Assembly (NCBI GenBank): GCA_963824805.1
Contig: CAWGQZ010000072.1
Coordinates: 1 to 64,000 of the forward strand
Length of the DNA: 64,000 bases
Direction of reading: 5' to 3'
Source: DATBAT01 sp963824805
GTDB lineage: Bacteria; Acidobacteriota; Terriglobia; Terriglobales; Acidobacteriaceae
Shown: positions 35,670-43,317 of the stretch, in pieces
Layout: the number at the start of each line of letters is the position of its first letter
Position numbering within the stretch: the first letter of the stretch is position 1
Notes under the pieces: model-generated
Database searches by the model: none
What the model was told of the DNA's origin: nothing
What the model saw: the letters and a program-made list of their open reading frames with translations, nothing else
Position numbers and translations under genes: made by a program

Positions 35670-36367
35670 GAGTGATGATTATGAGCGAGGAAATCTGCAC
35701 CGTACCCACGTTCAGCAATAGCCGGAAAACCCTGGCCTTTGTGAGCGCGCCTGTCATCGAGCTTGAGAGTGTGGCGGCCTCGAAGCCATCGCGGGTTGAC
35801 GACTTCCGGCTGATCCGCGCAGCGCAGCAGGGCGATACCTGCGCATTCGAGGAACTGGTGCGGCTCTATGACCGGCCGGTGTTGCGGCTGGCCATGCACA
35901 TTACCGGATCGCAGGAAGACGCACAGGACATTTACCAGGAAGCGTTTCTACGGGCGTACATGAATCTGGCCAGTTTTCGCTTCGAATGTTCGTTCTACAC
36001 TTGGATGTACCGCATCGTGACCAACCTCTGCCTGGATCACCTGCGCAAAAAGAGTTCGCGGCAGCGGGACGTCACTACCACGATCTCCCCGGAAGGCGAG
36101 GAGGAGGCTGTCGTGGTGCGGATGCCGGATCGAAGCGCGGCCTCCAACCCGGAGCGAAGTGTGATCAGCCGCGAAGTCAGGCAGTCAATTATCCGGGCTC
36201 TACGGAGGTTATCTCCTCGCGAGCGGGTGGTGTTCGAGCTGAAGCACTACCACGGGATGCGGCTGCGGACGGTGGCGGGAATTTTGCGGACTACCGAGGG
36301 TACGATCAAGAACACTCTGTTCCGTGCTACCCACAAGCTCCGGATCGAGTTGGCGGAGGTCCGGTAA
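35666..36367 (+). CDS. ECF sigma factor (RpoE/SigE-like)
   Basis: 233 residues. Region 2 has CAFEELVRLYDRPVLRLA, DAQDIYQEAFLRAYMNL and FYTWMYRIVTNLCLDHLRKK. Region 4 has LRRLSPRERVVFELKHYHGM and LRTTEGTIKNTLFRATHKL. An N-terminal extension (about 1-45) precedes region 2. The start may be this GTG or the ATG codons a few residues later. It directs RNA polymerase to specific promoters. No anti-sigma gene is adjacent; instead it sits in an operon with a kinase and OmpR regulator, which suggests transcriptional rather than anti-sigma control. This is an inference from layout. Confidence 0.9.
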   Translation: MRVMIMSEEICTVPTFSNSRKTLAFVSAPVIELESVAASKPSRVDDFRLIRAAQQGDTCAFEELVRLYDRPVLRLAMHITGSQEDAQDIYQEAFLRAYMNLASFRFECSFYTWMYRIVTNLCLDHLRKKSSRQRDVTTTISPEGEEEAVVVRMPDRSAASNPERSVISREVRQSIIRALRRLSPRERVVFELKHYHGMRLRTVAGILRTTEGTIKNTLFRATHKLRIELAEVR

Positions 36368-36560
36368 AGCATCACAGATTTCGCGGCTCTTCGCGGATAG
36401 ATCGATAGAACGATTGATCGGCAGGGCCCGGGGAGATCCGCGGTTCTGGATGTCACTTTGTGGTAAATGGAGATTTTGCCTCCCTGCCCTCCTTTCTTAA
36501 ACCATTCAATCTGATGTGGTAGGCTCGAATTCTTGGGACTGTTTAACCTCGGGAGACGGC

Positions 36561-38201
36561 TTGCCAGCTTCACAGGACGCACTCTGGTACAAGGATGCGG
36601 TTATTTACCAGGTGCACGTCCGCACATTTTACGACAGCAATGGAGACGGCATCGGAGACTTCCGTGGCCTTGCCCAGAAGCTCGACTACTTGCAGGATCT
36701 TGGTGTCACTGCCATCTGGTTAATGCCTTTTTTTCCATCGCCTTTGCGCGACGATGGCTACGACATCGCCGACTACCGGACGGTGCATCCGAGCTATGGC
36801 ACGCTGGATGACTTCAAGCTTTTCCTGGAAGCGGCTCATCAGCGGAACATCAAGGTCATCATCGAGCTGGTTCTGAATCACACTTCCGATCAGCACGCCT
36901 GGTTTCAGGAATCGCGGAAGTCGAAGGACAATCCCAAACGCGACTGGTATGTCTGGAGCGACACTGACACCCGCTACAAGGGCACGCGGATCATTTTCAT
37001 CGATACCGAAATGTCCAACTGGGCCTGGGACCCGGTATCCAAGGAATATTATTGGCACCGTTTCTTCAGTCACCAGCCGGATTTGAATTATGACAATCCC
37101 GCCCTGCGTGAGGAAATGTGGGACGTGACCAAATTCTGGCTGGACATGGGTGTCGATGCCTTCCGCTTGGACGCTGTGCCCTACCTGGTGGAACGCGAGG
37201 GTACAAATTGCGAGAATCTACCGGAGACTCACGCGGTCATTAAAGGCCTGCGCAAGCGGATGGACGAGCACTATCCCGGAAGAATGTTGCTGGCGGAAGC
37301 CAATCAGTGGCCGGCGGATCTGCGTCCTTATTTCGGGGATGGTGACGAATTCAATATGGCGTTTCACTTTCCGCTGATGCCGAGGATGTTCATGGGGCTG
37401 AAGCTGGAGGACCGCAAGCCGATCACGGAGATTCTGCAACAGACGCCGGCAATTCCTGAATCCTGCCAATGGTGCATTTTCCTGCGAAACCATGACGAAC
37501 TGACCCTCGAGATGGTCACCGACATGGAACGGGATTACATGTACGACGAGTATGCCAAGGACAAGAGCATGCGCTTAAACCTTGGCATACGGCGGCGGCT
37601 GGCGCCGCTGCTGGACAACGACCGGCGGCGGATCGAATTGATGAATGGCATGCTGATGTCACTGCCCGGGACGCCCATTGTTTATTACGGCGATGAAATC
37701 GGAATGGGCGATAACGTCAATCTGGGCGACCGCAACGGAGTCCGTACACCCATGCAGTGGGACGGGGGATGGAACGGCGGGTTTTCTTCGGCGGATCCAG
37801 AGATGGTGTACAGCCCGCTCATGCTGAACCCCGTCTATGGATTTCAGGCATTGAATGTGCAGTCACAGAAGCGCTTTGACCATTCTTTGCTGTCATGGAT
37901 GAAGCGGCTGATCAAAGTACGGAAGTCGACTCCGGTATTTGGGCGAGGTTCAATTGAGTTTTTATATCCTGCCAACCACCGGGTATTGGCGTACGTGAGG
38001 CAGTTAGGACGCGAAACCGTGCTGATCGTAAATAATCTTTCGAGCTCGGCGCAGGCGGTGGAGCTCGACCTTAAACGTTACAAGGGCAACGTGCTGATTG
38101 AGATGTTCGGGCGCAATCTATTTCCACGAATCGGTGACTTGCCGTATCTTTTGACCATGGGTCCTTACGAGTTCTTCTGGTTTCGCTTGAGACGCATTTG
38201 A
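36561..38201 (+). CDS. treS: Maltose alpha-D-glucosyltransferase / trehalose synthase
   Basis: About 546 residues from the TTG at 36561, which has GGGAG just upstream; a GTG at 36516 is the alternative. It is a GH13 enzyme that interconverts maltose and trehalose. Motifs are WYKDAVIYQVHVRTFYDSNG with GDGIGDF, VLNHTSDQHAWFQESR, VDAFRLDAVPYLVEREGTNC (nucleophile Asp), LLAEANQWPADLRPYFGDGD (acid/base Glu), and FLRNHDELTLEMV (third acidic residue). The length and the YWHRFFSHQPDLNYDNP segment are characteristic of TreS. It has no fused maltokinase. It is followed by a glycosyltransferase and an MscS-type protein, which suggests osmoprotection. Confidence 0.92.
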   Translation: MPASQDALWYKDAVIYQVHVRTFYDSNGDGIGDFRGLAQKLDYLQDLGVTAIWLMPFFPSPLRDDGYDIADYRTVHPSYGTLDDFKLFLEAAHQRNIKVIIELVLNHTSDQHAWFQESRKSKDNPKRDWYVWSDTDTRYKGTRIIFIDTEMSNWAWDPVSKEYYWHRFFSHQPDLNYDNPALREEMWDVTKFWLDMGVDAFRLDAVPYLVEREGTNCENLPETHAVIKGLRKRMDEHYPGRMLLAEANQWPADLRPYFGDGDEFNMAFHFPLMPRMFMGLKLEDRKPITEILQQTPAIPESCQWCIFLRNHDELTLEMVTDMERDYMYDEYAKDKSMRLNLGIRRRLAPLLDNDRRRIELMNGMLMSLPGTPIVYYGDEIGMGDNVNLGDRNGVRTPMQWDGGWNGGFSSADPEMVYSPLMLNPVYGFQALNVQSQKRFDHSLLSWMKRLIKVRKSTPVFGRGSIEFLYPANHRVLAYVRQLGRETVLIVNNLSSSAQAVELDLKRYKGNVLIEMFGRNLFPRIGDLPYLLTMGPYEFFWFRLRRI

Positions 38202-38275
38202 GGCGCTGAAGAACATTTCCTGAACATATCAACCGGACTGCGGAATCGCAGGTTCAAAAAAGGTGGAGGCTTGGT

Positions 38276-39538
38276 TTGGTCGAAGAAAGCATTCTGACGG
38301 ATGATTTTCTTCGTGAGCTAATCAACGTCGGCGAAGTGGACCTGCTGGTTGGATTGGACACTTTCAACGACGCGAAGACGGTCGGAAACGTCATGCAGGC
38401 AGTCCGAGCCGGATTGCTGCGCTATTTTCCGCGTCTGCGTACTGTGGTGGTTAACGCTGACGGTGGATCGCGAGATGGCACCCAGGAACTGGTGCGCGCC
38501 GCATCTATCAGCGACATGCGGCATGTTTCGAATCTTTCCTCGCTCCGTACCCTGCACTGCATCAGTACTCAATACTCCCGGGAAAGCAATGGCGGGGGGC
38601 TGCACACCATCCTCGCGGCGGCGGATCTGTTACGTGCCAGTTCACTGGTTGTGATCTCGCCGGAGTCCACAAATATGGAACCGGAGTGGGTGGAACGGCT
38701 AGTGCGTCCGGTGGCCAAAGAAAATTACGATCTAATCACGCCGATTTACCGCCGGCACAAGTTCGACGCCCTGCTGGTGCGCACACTGCTTTATCCCATG
38801 ACCCGCGCAATGTACGGAAAGAGGCTTCGGGAGCCGATTCCCACCGACTTCGCATTTTCGGGCCGGCTGGCGACGCAGTTCTTGGCGCAAGAGCCTACCC
38901 CGTCGGACCTAGGACGAATGGGCGCCGAATTGCAACTATCGCTGTCGGCCATGAGCGGCGATTTCCGGGTGGGGCAGTCGTTTCTTGGCACCCGGGAGCG
39001 GATCGAACACGGAGCCGCAGAGCTGGTTCCAGCGATGCGGCGAACGGTCGGGGTTTTGTTTTCGTCCCTGGAAAATTTCGCGGTGTGGAGCACGGTGAAA
39101 GAGTCGCAGCCGGTTCCCACCATCGGTGTGGAGCATGAGGTCAATCTCGAACCATTGCGCGTCAATCGCAAGCGGCTGCATCAGATGTTTGCAACCGGCG
39201 TGGCTGAACTTGATCCCGTGCTGCGTTCGATTCTTTACGACACTACCCTGGCTGAACTTAAGGCGCTAGCCTTGCAGCCTGAGGAAGAGTTCGTCTTTCC
39301 AAATGAGCTTTGGGCGACGACGATTTATGAATTTGCTGCGTCTCACCACAAGGCGGTCATCAGCCGCGACCACGTGATACAGGCGCTGGCGCCGCTTTAT
39401 CGCGGCAAGGCCCTGGCCTTTGTGCTGGAAAATCGCGACGCCTCCGGGGCAGAGATTGAAAAGAACGTGGAAGCAATTTGCTTGAGCTTCGAAAGCTTAA
39501 AGCCGTATCTGTTGGAAATGTGGGAAACAGGGAAGTGA
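38276..39538 (+). CDS. GT2-like glycosyltransferase lacking a clear DxD motif
   Basis: 420 residues starting from a TTG with AGGTGGAGG upstream. The N-terminus has a GT-A fold: VDLLVGLDTFNDAKTVGNVM, VVVNADGGSRDGTQELVR, GGGLHTILAAADLL. The overall plan resembles glucosyl-3-phosphoglycerate or mannosylglycerate synthases, which make compatible solutes. At the usual DxD metal site it reads LVVISPESTNMEPEW, so the two aspartates are missing. The C-terminal region (about 270-420) is helical, with WATTIYEFAASHHKAVISRD. It sits between treS and the MscS-type gene in one operon, supporting a role in compatible-solute synthesis. The exact product is not known. Confidence 0.6.
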   Translation: MVEESILTDDFLRELINVGEVDLLVGLDTFNDAKTVGNVMQAVRAGLLRYFPRLRTVVVNADGGSRDGTQELVRAASISDMRHVSNLSSLRTLHCISTQYSRESNGGGLHTILAAADLLRASSLVVISPESTNMEPEWVERLVRPVAKENYDLITPIYRRHKFDALLVRTLLYPMTRAMYGKRLREPIPTDFAFSGRLATQFLAQEPTPSDLGRMGAELQLSLSAMSGDFRVGQSFLGTRERIEHGAAELVPAMRRTVGVLFSSLENFAVWSTVKESQPVPTIGVEHEVNLEPLRVNRKRLHQMFATGVAELDPVLRSILYDTTLAELKALALQPEEEFVFPNELWATTIYEFAASHHKAVISRDHVIQALAPLYRGKALAFVLENRDASGAEIEKNVEAICLSFESLKPYLLEMWETGK

Positions 39539-39545
39539 GGGTATT

Positions 39546-40250
39546 ATGTGGCAGATCATCGTGAACGAACTGACTCAAGCGACCCGCGACATTGTGCACA
39601 GTGTCGCGCGATTCTTGCCTCGCTTGCTGGTGATGCTGGTCATCGTTGTGGTGGGCTGGGTTATTGCATATGTGCTGAGGTCTATTCTCCGCAGCATTCT
39701 GCGCGTTACTAAATTCGACAAGCTTTCGGAGGACGCCGGCGCCAGCCAGTTGCTGAAGAAGGCGGCGCTGCCTGCATCGTCCGAGCTGCTGAGCCGGTTT
39801 GTGTTCTGGATCGCATGGCTGGGGTTCATCCTGGTGGGCATCAGCGTTTTGGGAGTAGCCGGTTTTCAGGAGCAGATTCCACGCTTTTTTGCGTTCCTGC
39901 CCCGGCTGTTTATAGCGCTGTTCGTGTTCTTTTTCGGACTGCTGGCCTCAAGCTTCTTCTCGCGAGCGGCCTTGCTGGCGTCGGTGAATGCGAATCTTCC
40001 CTCGCCGAAAATACTTAGCCTGACGATTCGCACCGTGATTATCCTGTTCTCGGTTTCGGTTGGGGTCGAGGCCCTGGGCATTGGCGAGGACACGATGTTG
40101 CTGGCATTTGCCATCGTGTTTGGATCGCTAATGTTGGGGCTGGCATTAGCTTTCGGACTGGGCGGCCAGGACCTGGCGCGGCGATATCTGGAAAACCGAT
40201 TCGCGCCACCCAAGAATGACGGCCGCGATGATGACTTGTCTCCGTTGTGA
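39546..40250 (+). CDS. MscS-type TM-helix repeat membrane protein
   Basis: 234 residues with four or five membrane helices. The N-terminus carries the conserved TM_helix (PF05552-like) segment RFLPRLLVMLVIVVVGWVIA. Later helices are VFWIAWLGFILVGISVLG, FAFLPRLFIALFVFFFGLLA and LLAFAIVFGSLMLGLALAFG, ending in GLGGQDLARRYLENRF, the glycine-rich pore-like end. It lacks the MscS beta and C-terminal domains, so it is a short relative of small-conductance channels. Context with trehalose and glycosyltransferase genes suggests turgor regulation. The start is 8 bases after the upstream stop. Confidence 0.75.
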   Translation: MWQIIVNELTQATRDIVHSVARFLPRLLVMLVIVVVGWVIAYVLRSILRSILRVTKFDKLSEDAGASQLLKKAALPASSELLSRFVFWIAWLGFILVGISVLGVAGFQEQIPRFFAFLPRLFIALFVFFFGLLASSFFSRAALLASVNANLPSPKILSLTIRTVIILFSVSVGVEALGIGEDTMLLAFAIVFGSLMLGLALAFGLGGQDLARRYLENRFAPPKNDGRDDDLSPL

Positions 40251-40260
40251 TGATTTTCAA

Positions 40261-40296
40261 GAGTGTCCCATTCAAGCTTTGCTTGGGCGGGGGTTC
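40261..40296 (+). repeat. GC-rich hairpin repeat, copy g
   Basis: GTCCCATTCAAGC and GCTTGGGCGGGGG pair around TTT, 10 bases after the MscS-type gene stop. It faces copy h. Confidence 0.65.
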
Positions 40297-40359
40297 GGCG
40301 GTCGAAAAATCTAGTTCGAAAAAACATCGGAGCAAGACTTGGTCCGAGTCCTGGTTACA

Positions 40360-40396
40360 AAAAAGCCCCGCCCAAGCAAAGTTTGAACGGGGCCCC
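40360..40396 (-). terminator. GC-rich hairpin repeat, copy h, terminator-like
   Basis: On the minus strand CCCCGTTCAAAC and GCTTGGGCGGGG pair across a three-base loop and are followed by CTTTTTTG, a full intrinsic terminator. It lies 12 bases after the stop codon of the receptor remnant at 40409 on the same strand. Confidence 0.7.
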
Positions 40397-40408
40397 CTCG
40401 CGGCACGT

Positions 40409-40528
40409 TCAGAAGCTCACTCTCAACCCCAAAATTGTCCCGAAGCTGGGATCGTCCACCAAGGTGTTCGGCGTTCCGAATACCGGGTGGTTGTATGACG
40501 TAAAGAACCTCCTGAGCGACGAACGGCA
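40409..40528 (-). pseudogene. C-terminal remnant of an Oar-like TonB-dependent receptor
   Basis: About 39 codons on the minus strand read SSLRRFFTSYNHPVFG, then TPNTLVDDPSFGTILG and LRVSF before the stop. This is the typical last strand pair of Oar/CarO-type receptors (FFN.FNHP.FG.P, PSFGTI, terminal aromatic residue). A TAG lies directly upstream in frame, and the rest of the roughly 1000-residue gene is absent. The terminator-like repeat follows it, as it would in an intact gene. A deletion left only the 3' end. Confidence 0.6.
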
Positions 40529-40625
40529 CTAGTATTTATTTACTCGCCCGTTCCGTTTTGGCCTCTCTGGAAAGTTGCACCGCGGCAAATACTGACCTCT
40601 TGCCGCTTCTCTTATACTGAGAACC

Positions 40626-42497
40626 ATGGCTGCAGACGCCGACCTTATAGAACCCTTGCGCCGTTATTGGGGATACAACTCGTTCCGTCCTTTGCAAGAG
40701 CGCATAGTCCGCAGCCTGCTGGGCGGGAACGATACCTGTGTCGTGATGCCCACCGGCGGAGGCAAATCGTTGTGCTACCAGTTGCCGGCGCTGGTGCACG
40801 GGAAACTTGCGGTGGTGGTGTCGCCGTTGATCGCACTGATGCAGGACCAGGCTGCGCAACTGGCGCAGATGGGAATTCCGGCGGCGGTGCTGAACAGCAC
40901 CATGTCGTCCAGCGAGCAGTCTCAGATCATGCAGAAGGCTCGGGCTGGAGAATATCGTCTCCTCTACCTATCTCCTGAGCGACTGGCCCGCGAGGACTGT
41001 ATTGGCTGGCTGCAGGGCGCCCCGATCTCATTTTTTGCCATCGACGAGGCGCATTGCATTTCCGAGTGGGGACACGAGTTCCGTCCGGAATATCGGCAAC
41101 TGAGCCGGCTGCGCACGCATTTTCCCGGGCAACCGATTGCCGCCTTTACCGCCAGCGCCACGCAGCGGGTACGGCACGATATTCTCCATCAGCTCAAGTT
41201 GCGCGATCCCCACAAATACATTGCCAGCTTTCACCGCCCGAACTTGCGCTACGTCGTTAAAGAATCAAATGGCCGTGAACTGCTTCCTCAGCTGCTTACT
41301 TCGCTGCGCAATTATCCCGAGGGCAACGTCATCGTCTATGCTCCGACCATCGCGCGGGTAGAGCAGACCGTCGATTACCTGGCGGAGAACGGCATCGCGG
41401 CCATCGCCTACCACGGCAAGATGGAATCTGCGGACAGACGCCGCAATCAGGAAGTATGGATGTCCGACGAAGTACGGGTTTTAGTCGGAACCATCGCCTT
41501 CGGCCTGGGCATCAACAAGGCTAACGTGCGTGCCGTCATCCACCTGTCGTTACCCAAATCGATTGAACAGTACTACCAGGAGGCGGGCCGTGCTGGGCGC
41601 GATGGACTTCCCGCGGACTGCCTCTTGTTGTGGCAAAAACAGGACACAGCCCTTCTGGCTCATTTCATTCAGCAAATCGAGGACCCCGCTGAGAAAGACC
41701 GCGCCTGGCAGCGCTATCACACCATCCGCGGGTTTGCTGATTCAAAACGCTGCCGCCACCTGATGATCTGCGAACATTTCGGTGAGAAACCGAAATGGTC
41801 TTCCTGTGATGCCTGTGACATTTGCAGTGGAGTTCCCGAATGGCTGAATATCCAAGCCGAGCCAGTGAGGACTGCGCCCCGGCGGAAGGTGCAACCAAAG
41901 TTCGCAGCCATATCGGAGGCCTATGCCGGGTTGCGGGATTATTTGCGGCAGTGGCGGCGCGACACCGCACGCACCCAGGGCACGCCGGCATTCGTGGTGA
42001 TGCATGATACATCGCTCGAGGAGATATGCGCCAAGCCTCCCGCGACCGTAAGTGATTTGCTGAAGGTCAGCGGTTTTGGGGAGCGGAAAACGGAAATGTA
42101 CGGACCACAACTGATGGACGCTCTGGAGCGCTTTCACCAGGGCGCCCGCGCCATCGAGGCCCAGCGGCCGGTATCGCGTCCCGCCATGGAAACCAAACGG
42201 TTGCTGGAGGAAGGCGAAACCTTCGCTTCCATCGCGCTGATTCGCGGCCGCCAGCTTTCCACGGTAGTGAACGCGGTCTCCGAGTTGATTGAGAGTGGCC
42301 AGCTTGAATTCAAGCCCGGGTGGGTTGATCAGGCTCGACAAGCCGAAATCGAGATCGCCTGCGCCAAAGTGGGAACGGAAAGATTGCGGGTCATTAAAGA
42401 AGCCCTTTCCCCGGAGGCCACATTTGAAGATATCCGCCTGATAGTCGCGAGGCTACGCTGGGAACGAAAGGCGCAAAAACAAGCGACAGGTTCTTAG
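40626..42497 (+). CDS. recQ: ATP-dependent DNA helicase RecQ
   Basis: 623 residues. Helicase motifs are MPTGGGKSLCYQLPAL (Walker A), IDEAHCISEWGHEFRP (DEAH, Walker B and aromatic-rich loop), AFTASATQRVRHDI, VYAPTIARVEQTVDYL, GLGINKANVRAVIH and QEAGRAGRDGLPADC. A RecQ-C-terminal zinc region with clustered Cys (KWSSCDACDICSG) and an HRDC domain (about 440-520, DTSLEEICAKPPATVSDLLK) follow. The enzyme unwinds DNA 3' to 5' in recombination and repair. It is slightly longer than E. coli RecQ because of a C-terminal helical extension. Confidence 0.95.
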   Translation: MAADADLIEPLRRYWGYNSFRPLQERIVRSLLGGNDTCVVMPTGGGKSLCYQLPALVHGKLAVVVSPLIALMQDQAAQLAQMGIPAAVLNSTMSSSEQSQIMQKARAGEYRLLYLSPERLAREDCIGWLQGAPISFFAIDEAHCISEWGHEFRPEYRQLSRLRTHFPGQPIAAFTASATQRVRHDILHQLKLRDPHKYIASFHRPNLRYVVKESNGRELLPQLLTSLRNYPEGNVIVYAPTIARVEQTVDYLAENGIAAIAYHGKMESADRRRNQEVWMSDEVRVLVGTIAFGLGINKANVRAVIHLSLPKSIEQYYQEAGRAGRDGLPADCLLLWQKQDTALLAHFIQQIEDPAEKDRAWQRYHTIRGFADSKRCRHLMICEHFGEKPKWSSCDACDICSGVPEWLNIQAEPVRTAPRRKVQPKFAAISEAYAGLRDYLRQWRRDTARTQGTPAFVVMHDTSLEEICAKPPATVSDLLKVSGFGERKTEMYGPQLMDALERFHQGARAIEAQRPVSRPAMETKRLLEEGETFASIALIRGRQLSTVVNAVSELIESGQLEFKPGWVDQARQAEIEIACAKVGTERLRVIKEALSPEATFEDIRLIVARLRWERKAQKQATGS

Positions 42498-42513
42498 TCT
42501 ATCGAAACTCTAA

Positions 42514-42549
42514 GGGTGCCCGTTCAAGCTTTGCGTGGGCAGGGCTTCC
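42514..42549 (+). repeat. GC-rich hairpin repeat, copy i
   Basis: GGGTGCCCGTTCAAGC and GCGTGGGCAGGGCTT, 16 bases after the recQ stop. It probably helps end the recQ transcript. Confidence 0.6.
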
Positions 42550-42653
42550 TGCTGAATATTACGGGAACGAATTGTTGCGCCTGGAGAGGGTGAGAAGAAG
42601 TAAGTCGAGCTTCGGAAACAACGCCAAGGCTGCCCGGACGTGAAGCCGCAAAT

Positions 42654-43022
42654 CTATGTGGAAGCTTCTTCCAGCAGGCCCTGCTCGAGCTTTTCCTGGC
42701 ACTCGATGCAGTGGCGCGTCCAGGGCACGGCTTCGAGCCGTTTGGCATTAATTTCTTTTCCGCAGGAAATGCACTCGCCAAAACTGCCTTCGCGGATGCG
42801 GGCCAGTGCGCCATCCACCATTTGCAGAATCTGGCGGTCGTTATTGCTCTGCGAAAACAAGAATTCTTTGGTGTAGGAGCTGGCCGCGCGGTCAGCGATG
42901 TCCTGGGCCGAATCCTCGTCCACAGTGCGCCCGTCCTGCTCGGTCTTTGCCACCATGCGTCGAAGATCCTGTTGTCGCTCCTCGAGCCGCTTGCGGAAGT
43001 GGTCCAGCTTTTTCTTTTCCAT
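42654..43022 (-). CDS. DksA/TraR C4-type zinc-finger protein
   Basis: About 122 residues from the ATG at 43022 (EKKKLDHFRKRLEERQQDL); an upstream TTG would add 18 residues of uncertain character. Helical N-terminal coiled coil (about 1-60) is followed by the C4 zinc finger CISCGKEI...HCIEC with CX2C pairs 17 residues apart. DksA proteins bind the RNA polymerase secondary channel and act with ppGpp in the stringent response. DksA tip residues equivalent to the two aspartates fall near DEDSAQDIADRA, which is consistent. Confidence 0.9.
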   Translation of the reverse strand: MEKKKLDHFRKRLEERQQDLRRMVAKTEQDGRTVDEDSAQDIADRAASSYTKEFLFSQSNNDRQILQMVDGALARIREGSFGECISCGKEINAKRLEAVPWTRHCIECQEKLEQGLLEEAST

Positions 43023-43225
43023 AAAATAACTTAACGGCCCGCAGGCCGCTTTCCCAGTTCCCTTGGATTTAGCCAATCGGTCAAATGCAAAGGCAAATCA
43101 TATGCGCATAAATTGAGATGCGTCAACCCGAACAATGGATGGGTTGGACACGTGAGGTCCAGGATGGAAACGAGGGAAAAGTTGATCCCGGCAATCTTTC
43201 CGGACAGAATCGTTTCAATGCGAAA

Positions 43226-43311
43226 GTCATAACCACGAAGGAACTTCAAGGTACCCCACGGAGATTGTGATGCTTCCTCCGTGTACCTTTAGTGTCCTTC
43301 GTGGTTATGAC
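43226..43311. repeat. MITE-like element with 17-bp perfect inverted repeats
   Basis: GTCATAACCACGAAGGA (43226-43242) pairs exactly with TCCTTCGTGGTTATGAC (43295-43311). Inner arms AAGGTAC (43248-43254) with GTACCTT (43283-43289), and CACGGAG (43257-43263) with CTCCGTG (43277-43283), continue the fold, giving one long hairpin of 86 bases. It sits 7 bases from the M28 peptidase stop codon. A related half-copy GTGTCCTTCGTG occurs near 58748. Confidence 0.6.
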
Positions 43312-43317
43312 TCGTGA

